NCBI RefSeq assembly: GCF_017303315.1
Contig: NZ_JAFKOI010000005.1
Coordinates: 124,001-188,000 of the forward strand
Source: Bacillus sp. NTK071
GTDB taxonomy: Bacteria; Bacillota; Bacilli; Bacillales; Guptibacillaceae
Direction of reading: 5' to 3'
Length of the DNA stretch: 64,000 nucleotides
Notes under the pieces: model-generated
What the model was told of the DNA's origin: nothing
The model's input: the letters and a program-made list of their open reading frames with translations, nothing else
Database searches by the model: none
In this document: in pieces, positions 44,010-52,305 of the stretch
Position numbering within the stretch: position 1 is the first letter of the stretch
How the letters are laid out: every line of letters begins with the position of its first letter
Program-made: the position numbers and the translations under genes

Positions 44010-44347
44010 CGATAAGGTGATACCTTTAAAAGGGTCTCCATAAGCTCTTGATAAAGCTTCTCCTGAGCTTGTAAAGCTTTAATTGTTGCAAGTGGGTCCA
44101 GTTTAATATTCAACATCCCTACAAAATGCGTGAGCAATGAGGATCGGTTAAGCAGTCCCTCCTCCACTTGTTCAAGCATTTTTTTGTTGACTTCTGCGCA
44201 TAGTTTATACACTTCTATTAATTCTTCTTCAGTAAGCCCCTGTTCAATAACCATACGATAGAATGGGTACTCACCTTCCTCTTTCATTTTAGCAAGTAAG
44301 CGCATATGAAATTCAATCTTGTCTAATCGTTTGTGGATGGCTTCCAT
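44006..44347 (-). CDS. yhaI: DUF1878 protein YhaI
   Basis: 113 residues, mostly helical, matching B. subtilis YhaI in length and features ([27 protein letters not shown]). No membrane segment. The AAGGAG site suits either the TTG at 44353 or the ATG at 44347. Function unknown; position next to hpr is conserved. Confidence 0.82.
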   Translation of the reverse strand: MEAIHKRLDKIEFHMRLLAKMKEEGEYPFYRMVIEQGLTEEELIEVYKLCAEVNKKMLEQVEEGLLNRSSLLTHFVGMLNIKLDPLATIKALQAQEKLYQELMETLLKVSPYR

Positions 44348-44498
44348 TCTCAACTTAACTCCTTACTTTGCGATCAATTGTACTTATAGTTTAACGGAAT
44401 AGGGTCTAAATTGAAATGTATTTTCCAGACTAATCCAGCGCGAAAAAGCGCTGATTTTGTCAAAAAAATTTCGACTAATTTCTTTACAAAAAAACGTG

Positions 44499-44527
44499 TT
44501 GATTTCTTAATCAAATGGCTGTACAGT
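44499..44527 (+). promoter_or_regulatory. Sigma-A promoter of yhaJ
   Basis: TTGATT, 17-bp spacer, TACAGT; leader about 50 nt. Confidence 0.55.
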
Positions 44528-44586
44528 ATACGAGTATTCATAATTAAAACAAACTTAGAAGAAAGCTACGGAAGCAGGTGACTCTT

Positions 44587-45129
44587 ATGAATTGTTGGAA
44601 ATCGATATATCTAAATCGCGAATTTGGGACTCATCGATTAACTATTTTCTCTATGCTATTAACACTATTATACTTTATTGCATTTTATCTTGTATTTAGT
44701 TTGTTATACCCGACAACAAAACATGCGATTGTACCTATATTACCGTTTCTAGGTTCCTTAGCAGTCCTTTTCCCTATTCATAAGATTATTCACTGGCTTC
44801 CTTTAACACTGGCCGGATTGAAAGCAACGATGAAGTTCGAAAAAGGCGCTTTGTTACCTTTGATGCGATGTGAAACGTGCAGTCCTATTTCACGCAATCT
44901 CTTTTTGATTGCAGCTCTATCTCCAGCAGTTAGTATTACTGCTGCTGCTATTACAGCATCGATTTATATGCCAACTTATGTATCGTTCTTCTCAATCTTA
45001 GCCGCTATAAATCTTGGATTCAGCTTCAGTGACTTTCTCTATGCTTCTCAAGTGCTACGCGCGCCCAAAAATGCATATGTAGAGGATAGAAGCGAAGGGT
45101 TCCATATACTCATTAAACAAGCTTCGTAA
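44587..45129 (+). CDS. yhaJ: DUF3267 membrane protein YhaJ
   Basis: 180 residues, four membrane helices expected. An HKIIH pair (HxxxH) in the second helix region resembles metalloprotease-like sites of this family, but activity is unproven. The ends MNCWKSIYLNREFG and EDRSEGFHILIKQAS match B. subtilis YhaJ. The ATG has an AGGTG site. Confidence 0.85.
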   Translation: MNCWKSIYLNREFGTHRLTIFSMLLTLLYFIAFYLVFSLLYPTTKHAIVPILPFLGSLAVLFPIHKIIHWLPLTLAGLKATMKFEKGALLPLMRCETCSPISRNLFLIAALSPAVSITAAAITASIYMPTYVSFFSILAAINLGFSFSDFLYASQVLRAPKNAYVEDRSEGFHILIKQAS

Positions 45130-45158
45130 AAAGGATAGTGTGATTAAGATAGCAAGAA

Positions 45159-45191
45159 AACAGAGCGCTGATCTTCAGCGCTCTGTTCTTT
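45159..45191 (+). terminator. Terminator of yhaJ
   Basis: AACAGAGCGCTGA/TCAGCGCTCTGTT with a 3-nt loop, then CTTTTG. Confidence 0.85.
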
Positions 45192-45262
45192 TGTATAGAG
45201 GACACAGTCGTCAGTATTGAATTCTCATAAGACTTCCTTCATAATAACAATAGGACAACGAT

Positions 45263-45859
45263 CTACTTAATAGGATAGTAGGCATCAAAAATGATCTGAT
45301 CATTTGGAAGATCAAATGATCTAGCTTTCAGCCTCATATCATTCTTCAATTCTAGATCGCTTACGGCCATGTAGATTGTCCCTTTATCGGAATCGATTGT
45401 TATTTCAGGCGGAAGTGAAGCCTGTTTTTTTATAAATGAGAGAACTTTATCACTTGGGAGCTCTAGAAGGCCAATCTGAAACGATTTTTCTTTTAATAAA
45501 AGGTCTCCGTTCGGTTGAACCTGCGGCTCAAATTTCAAAAAGAAATCAACCTTTCGATCAAATATCGTAACGTACCCTTGAAATGTAGCAAGCTCATTGA
45601 GATTAACACTATACCCAATGTTATCTTGCTTTTCACTATACTTTTCAAGCTCTTGATTGATTGTTTCATTCAGTTCATCTTTCTTCATCTGTATGGAAAA
45701 TGTCGTTTCAAAAGATTCTTCCTTGTTTCTCTCATTTGAGAGTTTGGCAATTTCACTTTCAGGAAAATAGTATTGATAGAATCCTACTACTCCTGCAAAC
45801 AAGAGGATCACAGCGGCAAAAAGAATAATAAAGGCCGCCTTCCATCGGTTTTTAAACAT
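45263..45859 (-). CDS. DUF2140 (YpmS-like) membrane-anchored protein
   Basis: 198 residues. One N-terminal membrane anchor (about 8-28) precedes an extracellular domain of beta-rich character. Similar to B. subtilis YpmS in size and in FEPQVQPNGDLLLKEKSFQIGLLELPSDKVLSFI-type pattern (only the first part quoted as motif: LLELPSDKVLSFI). It could bind lipids or wall material; not known. A good promoter lies upstream. Confidence 0.7.
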   Translation of the reverse strand: MFKNRWKAAFIILFAAVILLFAGVVGFYQYYFPESEIAKLSNERNKEESFETTFSIQMKKDELNETINQELEKYSEKQDNIGYSVNLNELATFQGYVTIFDRKVDFFLKFEPQVQPNGDLLLKEKSFQIGLLELPSDKVLSFIKKQASLPPEITIDSDKGTIYMAVSDLELKNDMRLKARSFDLPNDQIIFDAYYPIK

Positions 45860-45892
45860 TTCTAACAGCTCCTTGTGGGACGAATATTCTCC

Positions 45893-45921
45893 ATCATACT
45901 ACGGATAGAGAGTTTAGTTAA
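45893..45921 (-). promoter_or_regulatory. Sigma-A promoter of the DUF2140 gene
   Basis: Minus strand TTAACT, 17-bp spacer, TATGAT. Confidence 0.5.
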
Positions 45922-45976
45922 AGTAAATCGTTATATATTCTTCGAATTATCGAAATGGACTCTGGGAGGTTCTTAC

Positions 45977-46165
45977 ATGACTATAATCGGAATATTCTTC
46001 ATCCTATTTGCCACGTTCATTCTAGTAACGTTCAATTCAATGACAAATGCGCTTTGTTTAAAGAAAAATATACCTGAAGAAAAGCAGCCTAATGTATTTA
46101 GAACGATTAATGTTCTTATTACCATTTTGCTCATTTCTTCATATGTAGAAGTTCTTTTCACTTAG
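45977..46165 (+). CDS. Small membrane protein
   Basis: 62 residues, not recognised. Two hydrophobic segments (about 2-22 and 42-60) with a short polar loop (LKKNIPEEKQPNVF). The ATG at 45977 follows GGGAGG with 7-nt spacing, and a strong terminator comes 13 bp after the stop, which together support expression. Confidence 0.62.
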   Translation: MTIIGIFFILFATFILVTFNSMTNALCLKKNIPEEKQPNVFRTINVLITILLISSYVEVLFT

Positions 46166-46177
46166 CAGCTGACCTAA

Positions 46178-46209
46178 AAGATGAGGCAATCAAGCCTCAT
46201 CTTTTTTTT
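46178..46209 (+). terminator. Terminator of the small membrane protein gene
   Basis: AAGATGAGGC/GCCTCATCTT followed by TTTTTT. Confidence 0.9.
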
Positions 46210-46224
46210 GAGTTTTTTAGATAG

Positions 46225-46328
46225 ACATTGTTGTTTTTGGAAGAATTTTCTCATAACAAACTACACTTAGCTGATTGGAGCGGAAATCAACCACTACATT
46301 TAGCAATACTGTCTACGAAAAAAGGCTT
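46225..46328. repeat. Degenerate dispersed Bacillaceae repeat, copy 2
   Basis: Shares with 9655-9762 the ordered blocks ACTACACTTxGCTxATTGG, GGAGCxGAAAT, CCACT, AGxAATACTGTCTACGAA. It lies between a terminator and the prsA promoter. Confidence 0.6.
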
Positions 46329-46553
46329 TAAAATAGAATGTGAATGCTGCTTTTTGGAAAGGTAGTCCATTTGTCGCAGTATGACAACCTGATCCCTATA
46401 TATAATTGTATCAATCGTCGTAAATTTTACTTCTTTTATGTAATTTTTCTCATATTTCCAAATCAATTTAACTTACCATATCTTTCTATGCTATAGTATT
46501 AACTGTATCACAAACAGATTAAATATAACTAACCCTTTAGGAGTGTATCTTTG
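46329..46553. other. Control region of prsA
   Basis: 225 bp, no gene seen. A TATAGT at 46492-46497 with a weak TTAACT 18 bp upstream is the best promoter candidate. Confidence 0.4.
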
Positions 46554-47459
46554 ATGAAAAAAATGTTCATTATGCTTTCAGCTTTGATTGCAATGCTTGC
46601 CATCTCTGCATGCAGTAACGATTCTGCCGATAATTCAGAAGTCGTTGTAGAGACGAGTGCTGGCGACGTAACCAAAGAAGAATTCTACCAAGCAATGAAA
46701 GACCAATCCGGAGAGGCCGTGTTGAGTGATTTAGTACAAACTAAAATTCTTGAAGATAAATACGATGTTTCTGATAAAGAAGTAGAAGCGGAACTCGAGA
46801 AGATTAAAGAAAACTTCGAAACAGACGAACAGCTAGAACAAGCACTACAATCTAATGGATACAAAGATCTTGAACAGTTCAAAGTAGATGTACGCAAACA
46901 GCTACTTGCTCAGAAAGCTGCTACTGAAGGCGTAGAAGTAACTGATAAAAAGCTAAAGGAATTCTATGAGAATAACAAAAATCTCTTTACTGAATTAGAA
47001 GCAAGTCACATCCTTGTAGATGATGAGAAAACAGCTAAAGAAGTTCAGAAAAAGCTTGAAGATGGTGGTGACTTTGCGAAGCTTGCAAAGGAATACTCTA
47101 AAGACGGCTCAGCTGAAAATGGCGGAGAACTTGGTATCTTTAAAAAGGGTGACATGGTAGCTGAATTTGAAGAAGCAGCATTCGCTCTTAAAGAAGGCGA
47201 AGTTAGTGATATCGTACAATCACAATTCGGCTATCACATCATTAAGCTGAAGAGTAAGACGGTTAAGCCATTTAAAGAAGCTAAGGATCAAGTTGAAGAG
47301 CAGTACATGTTGCAGAATGCGAAAGACGTTCCAACTGTCATTGATAAGCTAATCCAGGACTCTGACATTAAAGTCAAGGACGATCAATTCAAAGACCTCT
47401 TTGATAAGAAAGAAGCTGCTCAAGAAGAATCTGATGCAAACAAAGATTCAAAAGAATAA
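46554..47459 (+). CDS. prsA: Foldase lipoprotein PrsA
   Basis: Extracellular membrane-anchored peptidyl-prolyl isomerase and chaperone that folds secreted proteins. 301 residues. The lipobox AISAC gives a lipidated C20. The parvulin domain runs about 134-226 (EASHILVDDEKTAKEV to GYHIIKL), flanked by the helical N- and C-terminal parts. The C-terminus is highly acidic. The ATG at 46554 follows AGGAG; a TTG just upstream is also possible. Confidence 0.95.
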   Translation: MKKMFIMLSALIAMLAISACSNDSADNSEVVVETSAGDVTKEEFYQAMKDQSGEAVLSDLVQTKILEDKYDVSDKEVEAELEKIKENFETDEQLEQALQSNGYKDLEQFKVDVRKQLLAQKAATEGVEVTDKKLKEFYENNKNLFTELEASHILVDDEKTAKEVQKKLEDGGDFAKLAKEYSKDGSAENGGELGIFKKGDMVAEFEEAAFALKEGEVSDIVQSQFGYHIIKLKSKTVKPFKEAKDQVEEQYMLQNAKDVPTVIDKLIQDSDIKVKDDQFKDLFDKKEAAQEESDANKDSKE

Positions 47460-47461
47460 TA

Positions 47462-47499
47462 AAAAAACGAAAGGGACTTCGTACCCTTTCGTTTTTTTT
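47462..47499. terminator. Bidirectional terminator after prsA
   Basis: AAAAAACGAAAGGG/CCCTTTCGTTTTTT, between prsA and convergent yhaL. Confidence 0.9.
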
Positions 47500-47500
47500 A

Positions 47501-47776
47501 TTAATTTTCGGTAGCTTGCTTCCTTCTTTTACGCTCTTCTTCCATTCTCTCTACATAAACACGGCCTTCTTCTTCAATATGAATCTGATCTACTTTTCTC
47601 TCTTCTGCCGTCAACTGCATGGTTTTATAACCGCTGTAAATAATTCCTGCTAATACAAAATAAAGCCACCATGGGTAACTAGAGAAAAAGCCAGATAAAG
47701 TCGAAGAAATCTCGGTAAGCTGAAGAACACTAAGAATAAATAGAAAGCCAAGGATAATAAGAACACCTTTCCTCAA
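47501..47776 (-). CDS. yhaL: YhaL-like membrane protein
   Basis: 91 residues. Two hydrophobic segments (about 5-25 and 33-52) are followed by a charged helix (IEEEGRVYVERMEEERKRR). The C-terminal half resembles B. subtilis sporulation protein YhaL, which is shorter, with one segment; the extra N-terminal segment here is unusual. Position beside prsA is conserved. Confidence 0.72.
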   Translation of the reverse strand: MRKGVLIILGFLFILSVLQLTEISSTLSGFFSSYPWWLYFVLAGIIYSGYKTMQLTAEERKVDQIHIEEEGRVYVERMEEERKRRKQATEN

Positions 47777-47860
47777 CGTAAGCCACTTCCTTTCCTACTC
47801 TCGTACAAGCTCATTTGATTACTACACTGTATGAAAGAATAAAGGGGAATATGCCTCAGG

Positions 47861-49147
47861 TTACGTTTCAGTTGGAATTTGATTTGCATCCTGTTGGCTA
47901 CGAAGCTTAAACATTACACCATAAATCAATGCTGCACCTACAGCGAGTATACTAATGAGGTAAAAGGTCATTTTAAATCCTATTAATGCTGTCAATGGTA
48001 TAGCTGCTGGAGCAAGTGTTCTTCCTATAGTGAACCGAAGACTACCTGCAGCGAAATATTGACCGCGCATATGCTCCGGTGCAAGTCTCGACACAAATCC
48101 TTCTTGAATACCTACAACCATAAGCTCTCCCAAAGTGAAAACAAACATCGCTATCGCAAGAATCCACACATGATTCGTATGACCAAACATAACCATACTT
48201 AAAGCATAGATCAGACATGAAGCGATAAAGACATTTCGCTCCTTATATCTGCTCATTTTTGATGTCATATACACAGTTAATAAAGCGACTAAAAGTCCAT
48301 TTTCTGAAATCAGCCAGCTGAAAATACGGTTCCCATCAGCAGTAATATTGAATTTAAAAATTGATAGGACAGGTTGTTCTGGTACTGATTCACTTAAATA
48401 GACAGCGATTAACAAATCTAGCTGCATGAACGTTTGAGCTACAAGAATTCCAGCAAGAATAAATAAAAGAAATACTTTATCCTGCACAATAATTTTGTAG
48501 TCCCTCAGCTGATCCCAAATAAAGCTTGTCCACTTTGTGGAAGACTCAGAAACAAGTTTCTTTTGCATTTTATCAGGAGCTGTTTCTCGAATAAAGATTC
48601 CAATTAGGGCACTGACACCAAAACTTACAAGCGCCGCTAGTATAAGTAATTCAAACCGGTGTTGAAAGAAAAAGATTCCACCAAGAATCGGGCCAGCTAC
48701 AACAGATATATTGAGTGCTGTATAAAATACAGCAAAAACGGTATTTCGATCTTTCTCTTCCACGACATCTGCTACCATTGCATGACTTGCTGGCCAATAC
48801 AATGAACCAAAAACCCCAAGTATTGAGAAGCTAATAAATGTTAGCATTGGAGAGGTAAACCACGGAGAATTAGCAAGCGCGAATACAATAAACGTTATTC
48901 CTTGTCCTAGTGCAGATACAAACATCATTCGTTTTCTTCCATACTGATCTGCACAGTAACCACCAACAAGATTAGCAATAACAGCGATTACTTGAGAAAG
49001 CACAAGAAGAAGCCCTGCCATTCCCTTTCCAAATGAATCCGAAAAATATATCGCCATGAAGGGAAAGAACATCCAGAAAAGAACATTCATCATTCCTTCA
49101 CCAAACAATCTAATCTTTAAGTTTCGATCCCAGTCTTTTATTCTCAT
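47861..49147 (-). CDS. MFS transporter (drug-H+ antiporter type)
   Basis: 428 residues with 12 membrane helices expected. The MFS loop motif GGYCADQYGRKRMMF (about 62-76) follows helix 2 and GPILGGIFFF follows helix 5, the antiporter motif C. A longer extracellular loop lies in the middle. Substrate unknown. It sits between yhaM and yhaL, an addition relative to my recollection of B. subtilis. Confidence 0.85.
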   Translation of the reverse strand: MRIKDWDRNLKIRLFGEGMMNVLFWMFFPFMAIYFSDSFGKGMAGLLLVLSQVIAVIANLVGGYCADQYGRKRMMFVSALGQGITFIVFALANSPWFTSPMLTFISFSILGVFGSLYWPASHAMVADVVEEKDRNTVFAVFYTALNISVVAGPILGGIFFFQHRFELLILAALVSFGVSALIGIFIRETAPDKMQKKLVSESSTKWTSFIWDQLRDYKIIVQDKVFLLFILAGILVAQTFMQLDLLIAVYLSESVPEQPVLSIFKFNITADGNRIFSWLISENGLLVALLTVYMTSKMSRYKERNVFIASCLIYALSMVMFGHTNHVWILAIAMFVFTLGELMVVGIQEGFVSRLAPEHMRGQYFAAGSLRFTIGRTLAPAAIPLTALIGFKMTFYLISILAVGAALIYGVMFKLRSQQDANQIPTET

Positions 49148-49180
49148 AAACTTACCCCCGGTAATTGAACAGGCGCGAAA

Positions 49181-49213
49181 AAAAGAGAAACGGCTCCTAA
49201 GCGCGTTTCTCTT
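49181..49213 (-). terminator. Terminator of yhaM
   Basis: AAAGAGAAACG/CGTTTCTCTTT with TTTTTTTC on the minus strand. Confidence 0.82.
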
Positions 49214-49230
49214 TCGTTCTTATGCCTCTA

Positions 49231-50196
49231 TTAGCTTTCGCTTTTCAAAGCGGCCATCTGTGGCTTGTAGAATGAGCGATTATCTAGAGCGAATACTCGA
49301 TCAGTGAATTCACCTGGTTCCACTTTATCAAGAGCGCGATCAAGCATATTCATTTTGGCATCAATGTTATCAATCATATGAAGGATTTCTGCTTCGCGGA
49401 TCATAGGGGGCTTCGGACTTCCCCACTCTGCTTTTCCATGGTGGCTTAGAATAAGGTGTTGAAGAAGCATCACTTCTTCTCCTTCAATTTCTAATTCTTT
49501 CGCAGCTTGTCCAATCTCATTTACCATAATGGAAATGTGTCCGAGAAGCTTTCCTTCATTTGTATAGCTTGCAGCAATCGAACCAGATAGCTCAACAACT
49601 TTCCCCAGGTCATGAAGGATAATGCCTCCATAAAGCAAATCTGTATCTAACGATGGATAGAGAGCGGAAAGGGATTTAGCAATATCAAGCATGGATACAA
49701 CATGGTAAGATAATCCCGATACGAACTCGTGATGATTTTTCGTTGCTGCTGGAAAAGTGAGAAATTCATTTTGATGTTTTTTAACAAGGTGTCTTGTAAT
49801 TCTTTGAATATTTGGATTGCGCATTTCAAATACATACTGCGTGATCTTCTCCATAATTTCATTTATTTCTAGTGGAGCAGATTCTACGAAATCACTAACT
49901 TTGACTTGATCCATCTCTGTCGCGAGACGTATTGTCTTAATTCGAAGCTGGTTGCGACCTCTATAGTTCGTTACGTCACCTTTTACTTTAATAATTTGTT
50001 GCGCATCGAAGCTTTCCTCATCATCAGAAGATGCATCCCATAGCTTCGCTTCAATGTCTCCTGACTTATCTTGAAGAATTAACGTTAAGAAAGGCTTACC
50101 GTTGCTGGCCACACCTTTAACTGATGATTTTATTAATAAGTAGTGATCAACCTGATCACCAACACGATAATGACCGATTCCTTTAAATTCCTTCAT
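49231..50196 (-). CDS. yhaM: 3'-5' exoribonuclease YhaM
   Basis: Cytosolic 3'-to-5' exonuclease acting on RNA and DNA. 321 residues. N-terminal OB-fold (about 1-95) and HD domain with HDLGKV near residue 195 and HHG near 250 as metal ligands. The last stretch [11 protein letters not shown] is typical. It has a GGAGGTGG site and a possible own promoter, 70 bp after cssS. Confidence 0.94.
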   Translation of the reverse strand: MKEFKGIGHYRVGDQVDHYLLIKSSVKGVASNGKPFLTLILQDKSGDIEAKLWDASSDDEESFDAQQIIKVKGDVTNYRGRNQLRIKTIRLATEMDQVKVSDFVESAPLEINEIMEKITQYVFEMRNPNIQRITRHLVKKHQNEFLTFPAATKNHHEFVSGLSYHVVSMLDIAKSLSALYPSLDTDLLYGGIILHDLGKVVELSGSIAASYTNEGKLLGHISIMVNEIGQAAKELEIEGEEVMLLQHLILSHHGKAEWGSPKPPMIREAEILHMIDNIDAKMNMLDRALDKVEPGEFTDRVFALDNRSFYKPQMAALKSES

Positions 50197-50228
50197 CTTT
50201 CCACCTCCGCGGCAAAATCTATCTACCT

Positions 50229-50237
50229 AGTATAGCA
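50229..50237 (-). promoter_or_regulatory. Extended -10 promoter candidate of yhaM
   Basis: Minus strand TGCTATACT (TGn plus TATACT), 33 bp before the start codon. Confidence 0.45.
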
Positions 50238-50266
50238 CAGCCCCACTTTGTCATTGGAGCATTACT

Positions 50267-51628
50267 TTATTTCTTTATTTTACTTGGAATAATAATTGTA
50301 AATACGACTCCATCTTCTATATTCGTTACTTCTGCTGTCCCTTCATGACGCTCTGCAATTTTTTTCACAATCGCAAGCCCTATTCCAAATTGCCCTTTAT
50401 CACCTTTTTGAAAGGGTTCGAATAGACGCTCTTTTTCCACTGTTTCGAAAGAAATTTGTTGGCCGTCATTGTATACCTCAACTCTTACCTGTTGATCTGC
50501 TTGAATGGCACTTAGTTCTATTTTGCTACTAGCATACCGTAATGCATTTTGAACAAGATTGTCCATTGCTGTTAGCATTTGTTCACGTATGGCTGTAATT
50601 TCAATATTCTCACCAGAGATTGTAAACAAGACGTCTTCCCGCTGATACATGAATCGCTCACGAATTTCCTCTGCTAGAACTCCAAATCGAAACGTTTCAA
50701 AGTTTCCTTCAGGTTCATCAATGGAATCCAATTTAATATACGTTAGCATTGCCTTTACCCGTTGATCCATTCGATTTGACTCATTTAGGATAATCGTCAT
50801 AGTATTATCAAGAGAATCTGGCATAACGCCATCTTTAATTGATTGGGCGTAGCTTTTAATAATCATTATCGGTGTTTTTAATTCATGTGAAGCATGTTGG
50901 ATAAATGTTTTCTGAGCTTTGTCATAACGCATTAAATTCTGTCTCATCAACTCAAACTGATTGGAAAGCTTCTGAAATTCTTCATCACCCTCCCAGCGAA
51001 ATGGCTCTTTCCAGTTACGGTTTGCAATTTGTTCAAACCGTTCCCCAAGAACAGTTAGCGGTCTCCGTAAATACCTTGCAATCCATGCAGCTGGGAAGAG
51101 ACTCAATAGCAAAGCGAATAGAAGAATAATAATTAATCTCCACCATAGACGATCAATCATCTGGTCACGGTACGTATCCCACATATATGAAATAAAATAG
51201 GCTTCCTGCCCATTTACGTCAACTTTAGAGATGACATAAAAAAGGGACGCTTGATCATTATAAGTTAACTCATATCGGGCTTTATCCTTTTGTTGATCTA
51301 ATGCATTTTTACGCATTTCAATAATCACTTCATCAGGAATAGGATCTCCCTGTAGCGGTCCACTATATAACCTTGTAATTAACGTGTGCCCTACTGAGCG
51401 CTCAGCGTCTCTTCGTTCAATAAAATCTTGATCCGTTTGAGGGGGAAGTGGTCCATCTTGATCTGGAAAGGTATACCGCTGCTGCTCACTCTCAATAATT
51501 TGATACGTTTCTTCAGTGAGGGTTCCCTTAATGGAAAGTGGATAGATTACTGCAATAACTACCCCAACCAGTAAGACAAGGATCATGAACGATAACCAGA
51601 TCCGCTTCGTTAGGTTAAGACGAATCAT
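50267..51628 (-). CDS. cssS: Secretion-stress sensor histidine kinase CssS
   Basis: 453 residues. Two membrane segments (about 11-31 and 165-184) enclose an extracellular sensor domain; HAMP, phosphoacceptor H248 in ASHELKTPIMIIKSYAQSIKDG, and the ATPase domain follow. It resembles B. subtilis CssS in the ETYQIIESEQ start of the sensor, PAAWIARYLRRPL and QSIKDG. CssS senses misfolded exported protein and, with CssR, induces HtrA-type proteases. Overlaps cssR by 4 bp. Assignment is by memory of CssS. Confidence 0.78.
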   Translation of the reverse strand: MIRLNLTKRIWLSFMILVLLVGVVIAVIYPLSIKGTLTEETYQIIESEQQRYTFPDQDGPLPPQTDQDFIERRDAERSVGHTLITRLYSGPLQGDPIPDEVIIEMRKNALDQQKDKARYELTYNDQASLFYVISKVDVNGQEAYFISYMWDTYRDQMIDRLWWRLIIILLFALLLSLFPAAWIARYLRRPLTVLGERFEQIANRNWKEPFRWEGDEEFQKLSNQFELMRQNLMRYDKAQKTFIQHASHELKTPIMIIKSYAQSIKDGVMPDSLDNTMTIILNESNRMDQRVKAMLTYIKLDSIDEPEGNFETFRFGVLAEEIRERFMYQREDVLFTISGENIEITAIREQMLTAMDNLVQNALRYASSKIELSAIQADQQVRVEVYNDGQQISFETVEKERLFEPFQKGDKGQFGIGLAIVKKIAERHEGTAEVTNIEDGVVFTIIIPSKIKK

Positions 51629-52290
51629 GTAATCAACCGGTAACCAAGTCCGTAAGATGTTTCAAGGTTCATTCGAGGCATCTTTTTGCGGACTCGTCTA
51701 ATCACATCATCGACGGCACGATCGGAGCCAACATAATCGTCGCCCCAAACATGAACTAATATCTGTTCTCTCGACAGCGTTTGATTCACATGATCCACAA
51801 GGTAAAGAATTAAATCCATTTCCTTCGTTGTTAATTCAACAGTTTCACCACGATCCAGTACTTTACGTGCTGTTGGATCAATTTCATATTCAACAATTTC
51901 GAAGCGCTTTTGTGAAGGTTGTTGATACACTCTATTCAAAAGCTTTTTAGCTCGAATGATTAGTTCTCTTGGCATGAAAGGTTTAGCAATGTAATCATCG
52001 CTTCCTAATTCAAGACCTACAATGCGATCGAGATCTTCATCTCTTGCAGATATAAAGATAACCGGAACGTCATCCTCCGCTTTAATCTTCTTTAATAATT
52101 CATATCCGTCTATACCAGGCAACATAATATCAAGAATCCAAAGATGGCATGGCTCATGAATACTCTCCCATGCCTCTTCACCACTCAGAAAGGTTTTAAC
52201 CTGAAATCCTTCTTTTTCCATATATGTTTTTAGTATTTGAACTAAATTTTCTTCATCTTCGACTAAATGCACTTTGTAGGTTTCTTCCAT
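51625..52290 (-). CDS. cssR: OmpR-family response regulator CssR
   Basis: 221 residues. Receiver domain with phospho-acceptor D54 in LWILDIMLPG, then VPVIFISARDEDLDRIVGLELGSDDYIAKPF; C-terminal winged helix with SREQILVHVWGDDYVGSDRAVDDVI. The receiver is strikingly like B. subtilis CssR. The ATG at 52290 has an AGGTG site. It starts 15 bp after yhaN, so cssRS appears to be read from the yhaO-yhaN operon. Confidence 0.8.
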   Translation of the reverse strand: MEETYKVHLVEDEENLVQILKTYMEKEGFQVKTFLSGEEAWESIHEPCHLWILDIMLPGIDGYELLKKIKAEDDVPVIFISARDEDLDRIVGLELGSDDYIAKPFMPRELIIRAKKLLNRVYQQPSQKRFEIVEYEIDPTARKVLDRGETVELTTKEMDLILYLVDHVNQTLSREQILVHVWGDDYVGSDRAVDDVIRRVRKKMPRMNLETSYGLGYRLIT

Positions 52291-52305
52291 CAATTTCACC
52301 TCATT

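Noticed and set aside
44436-44453. CAGCGC-GAAAAA-GCGCTG hairpin before yhaJ
   Set aside because: Short stem, weak T tract and no plus-strand gene directly upstream; not called a terminator.
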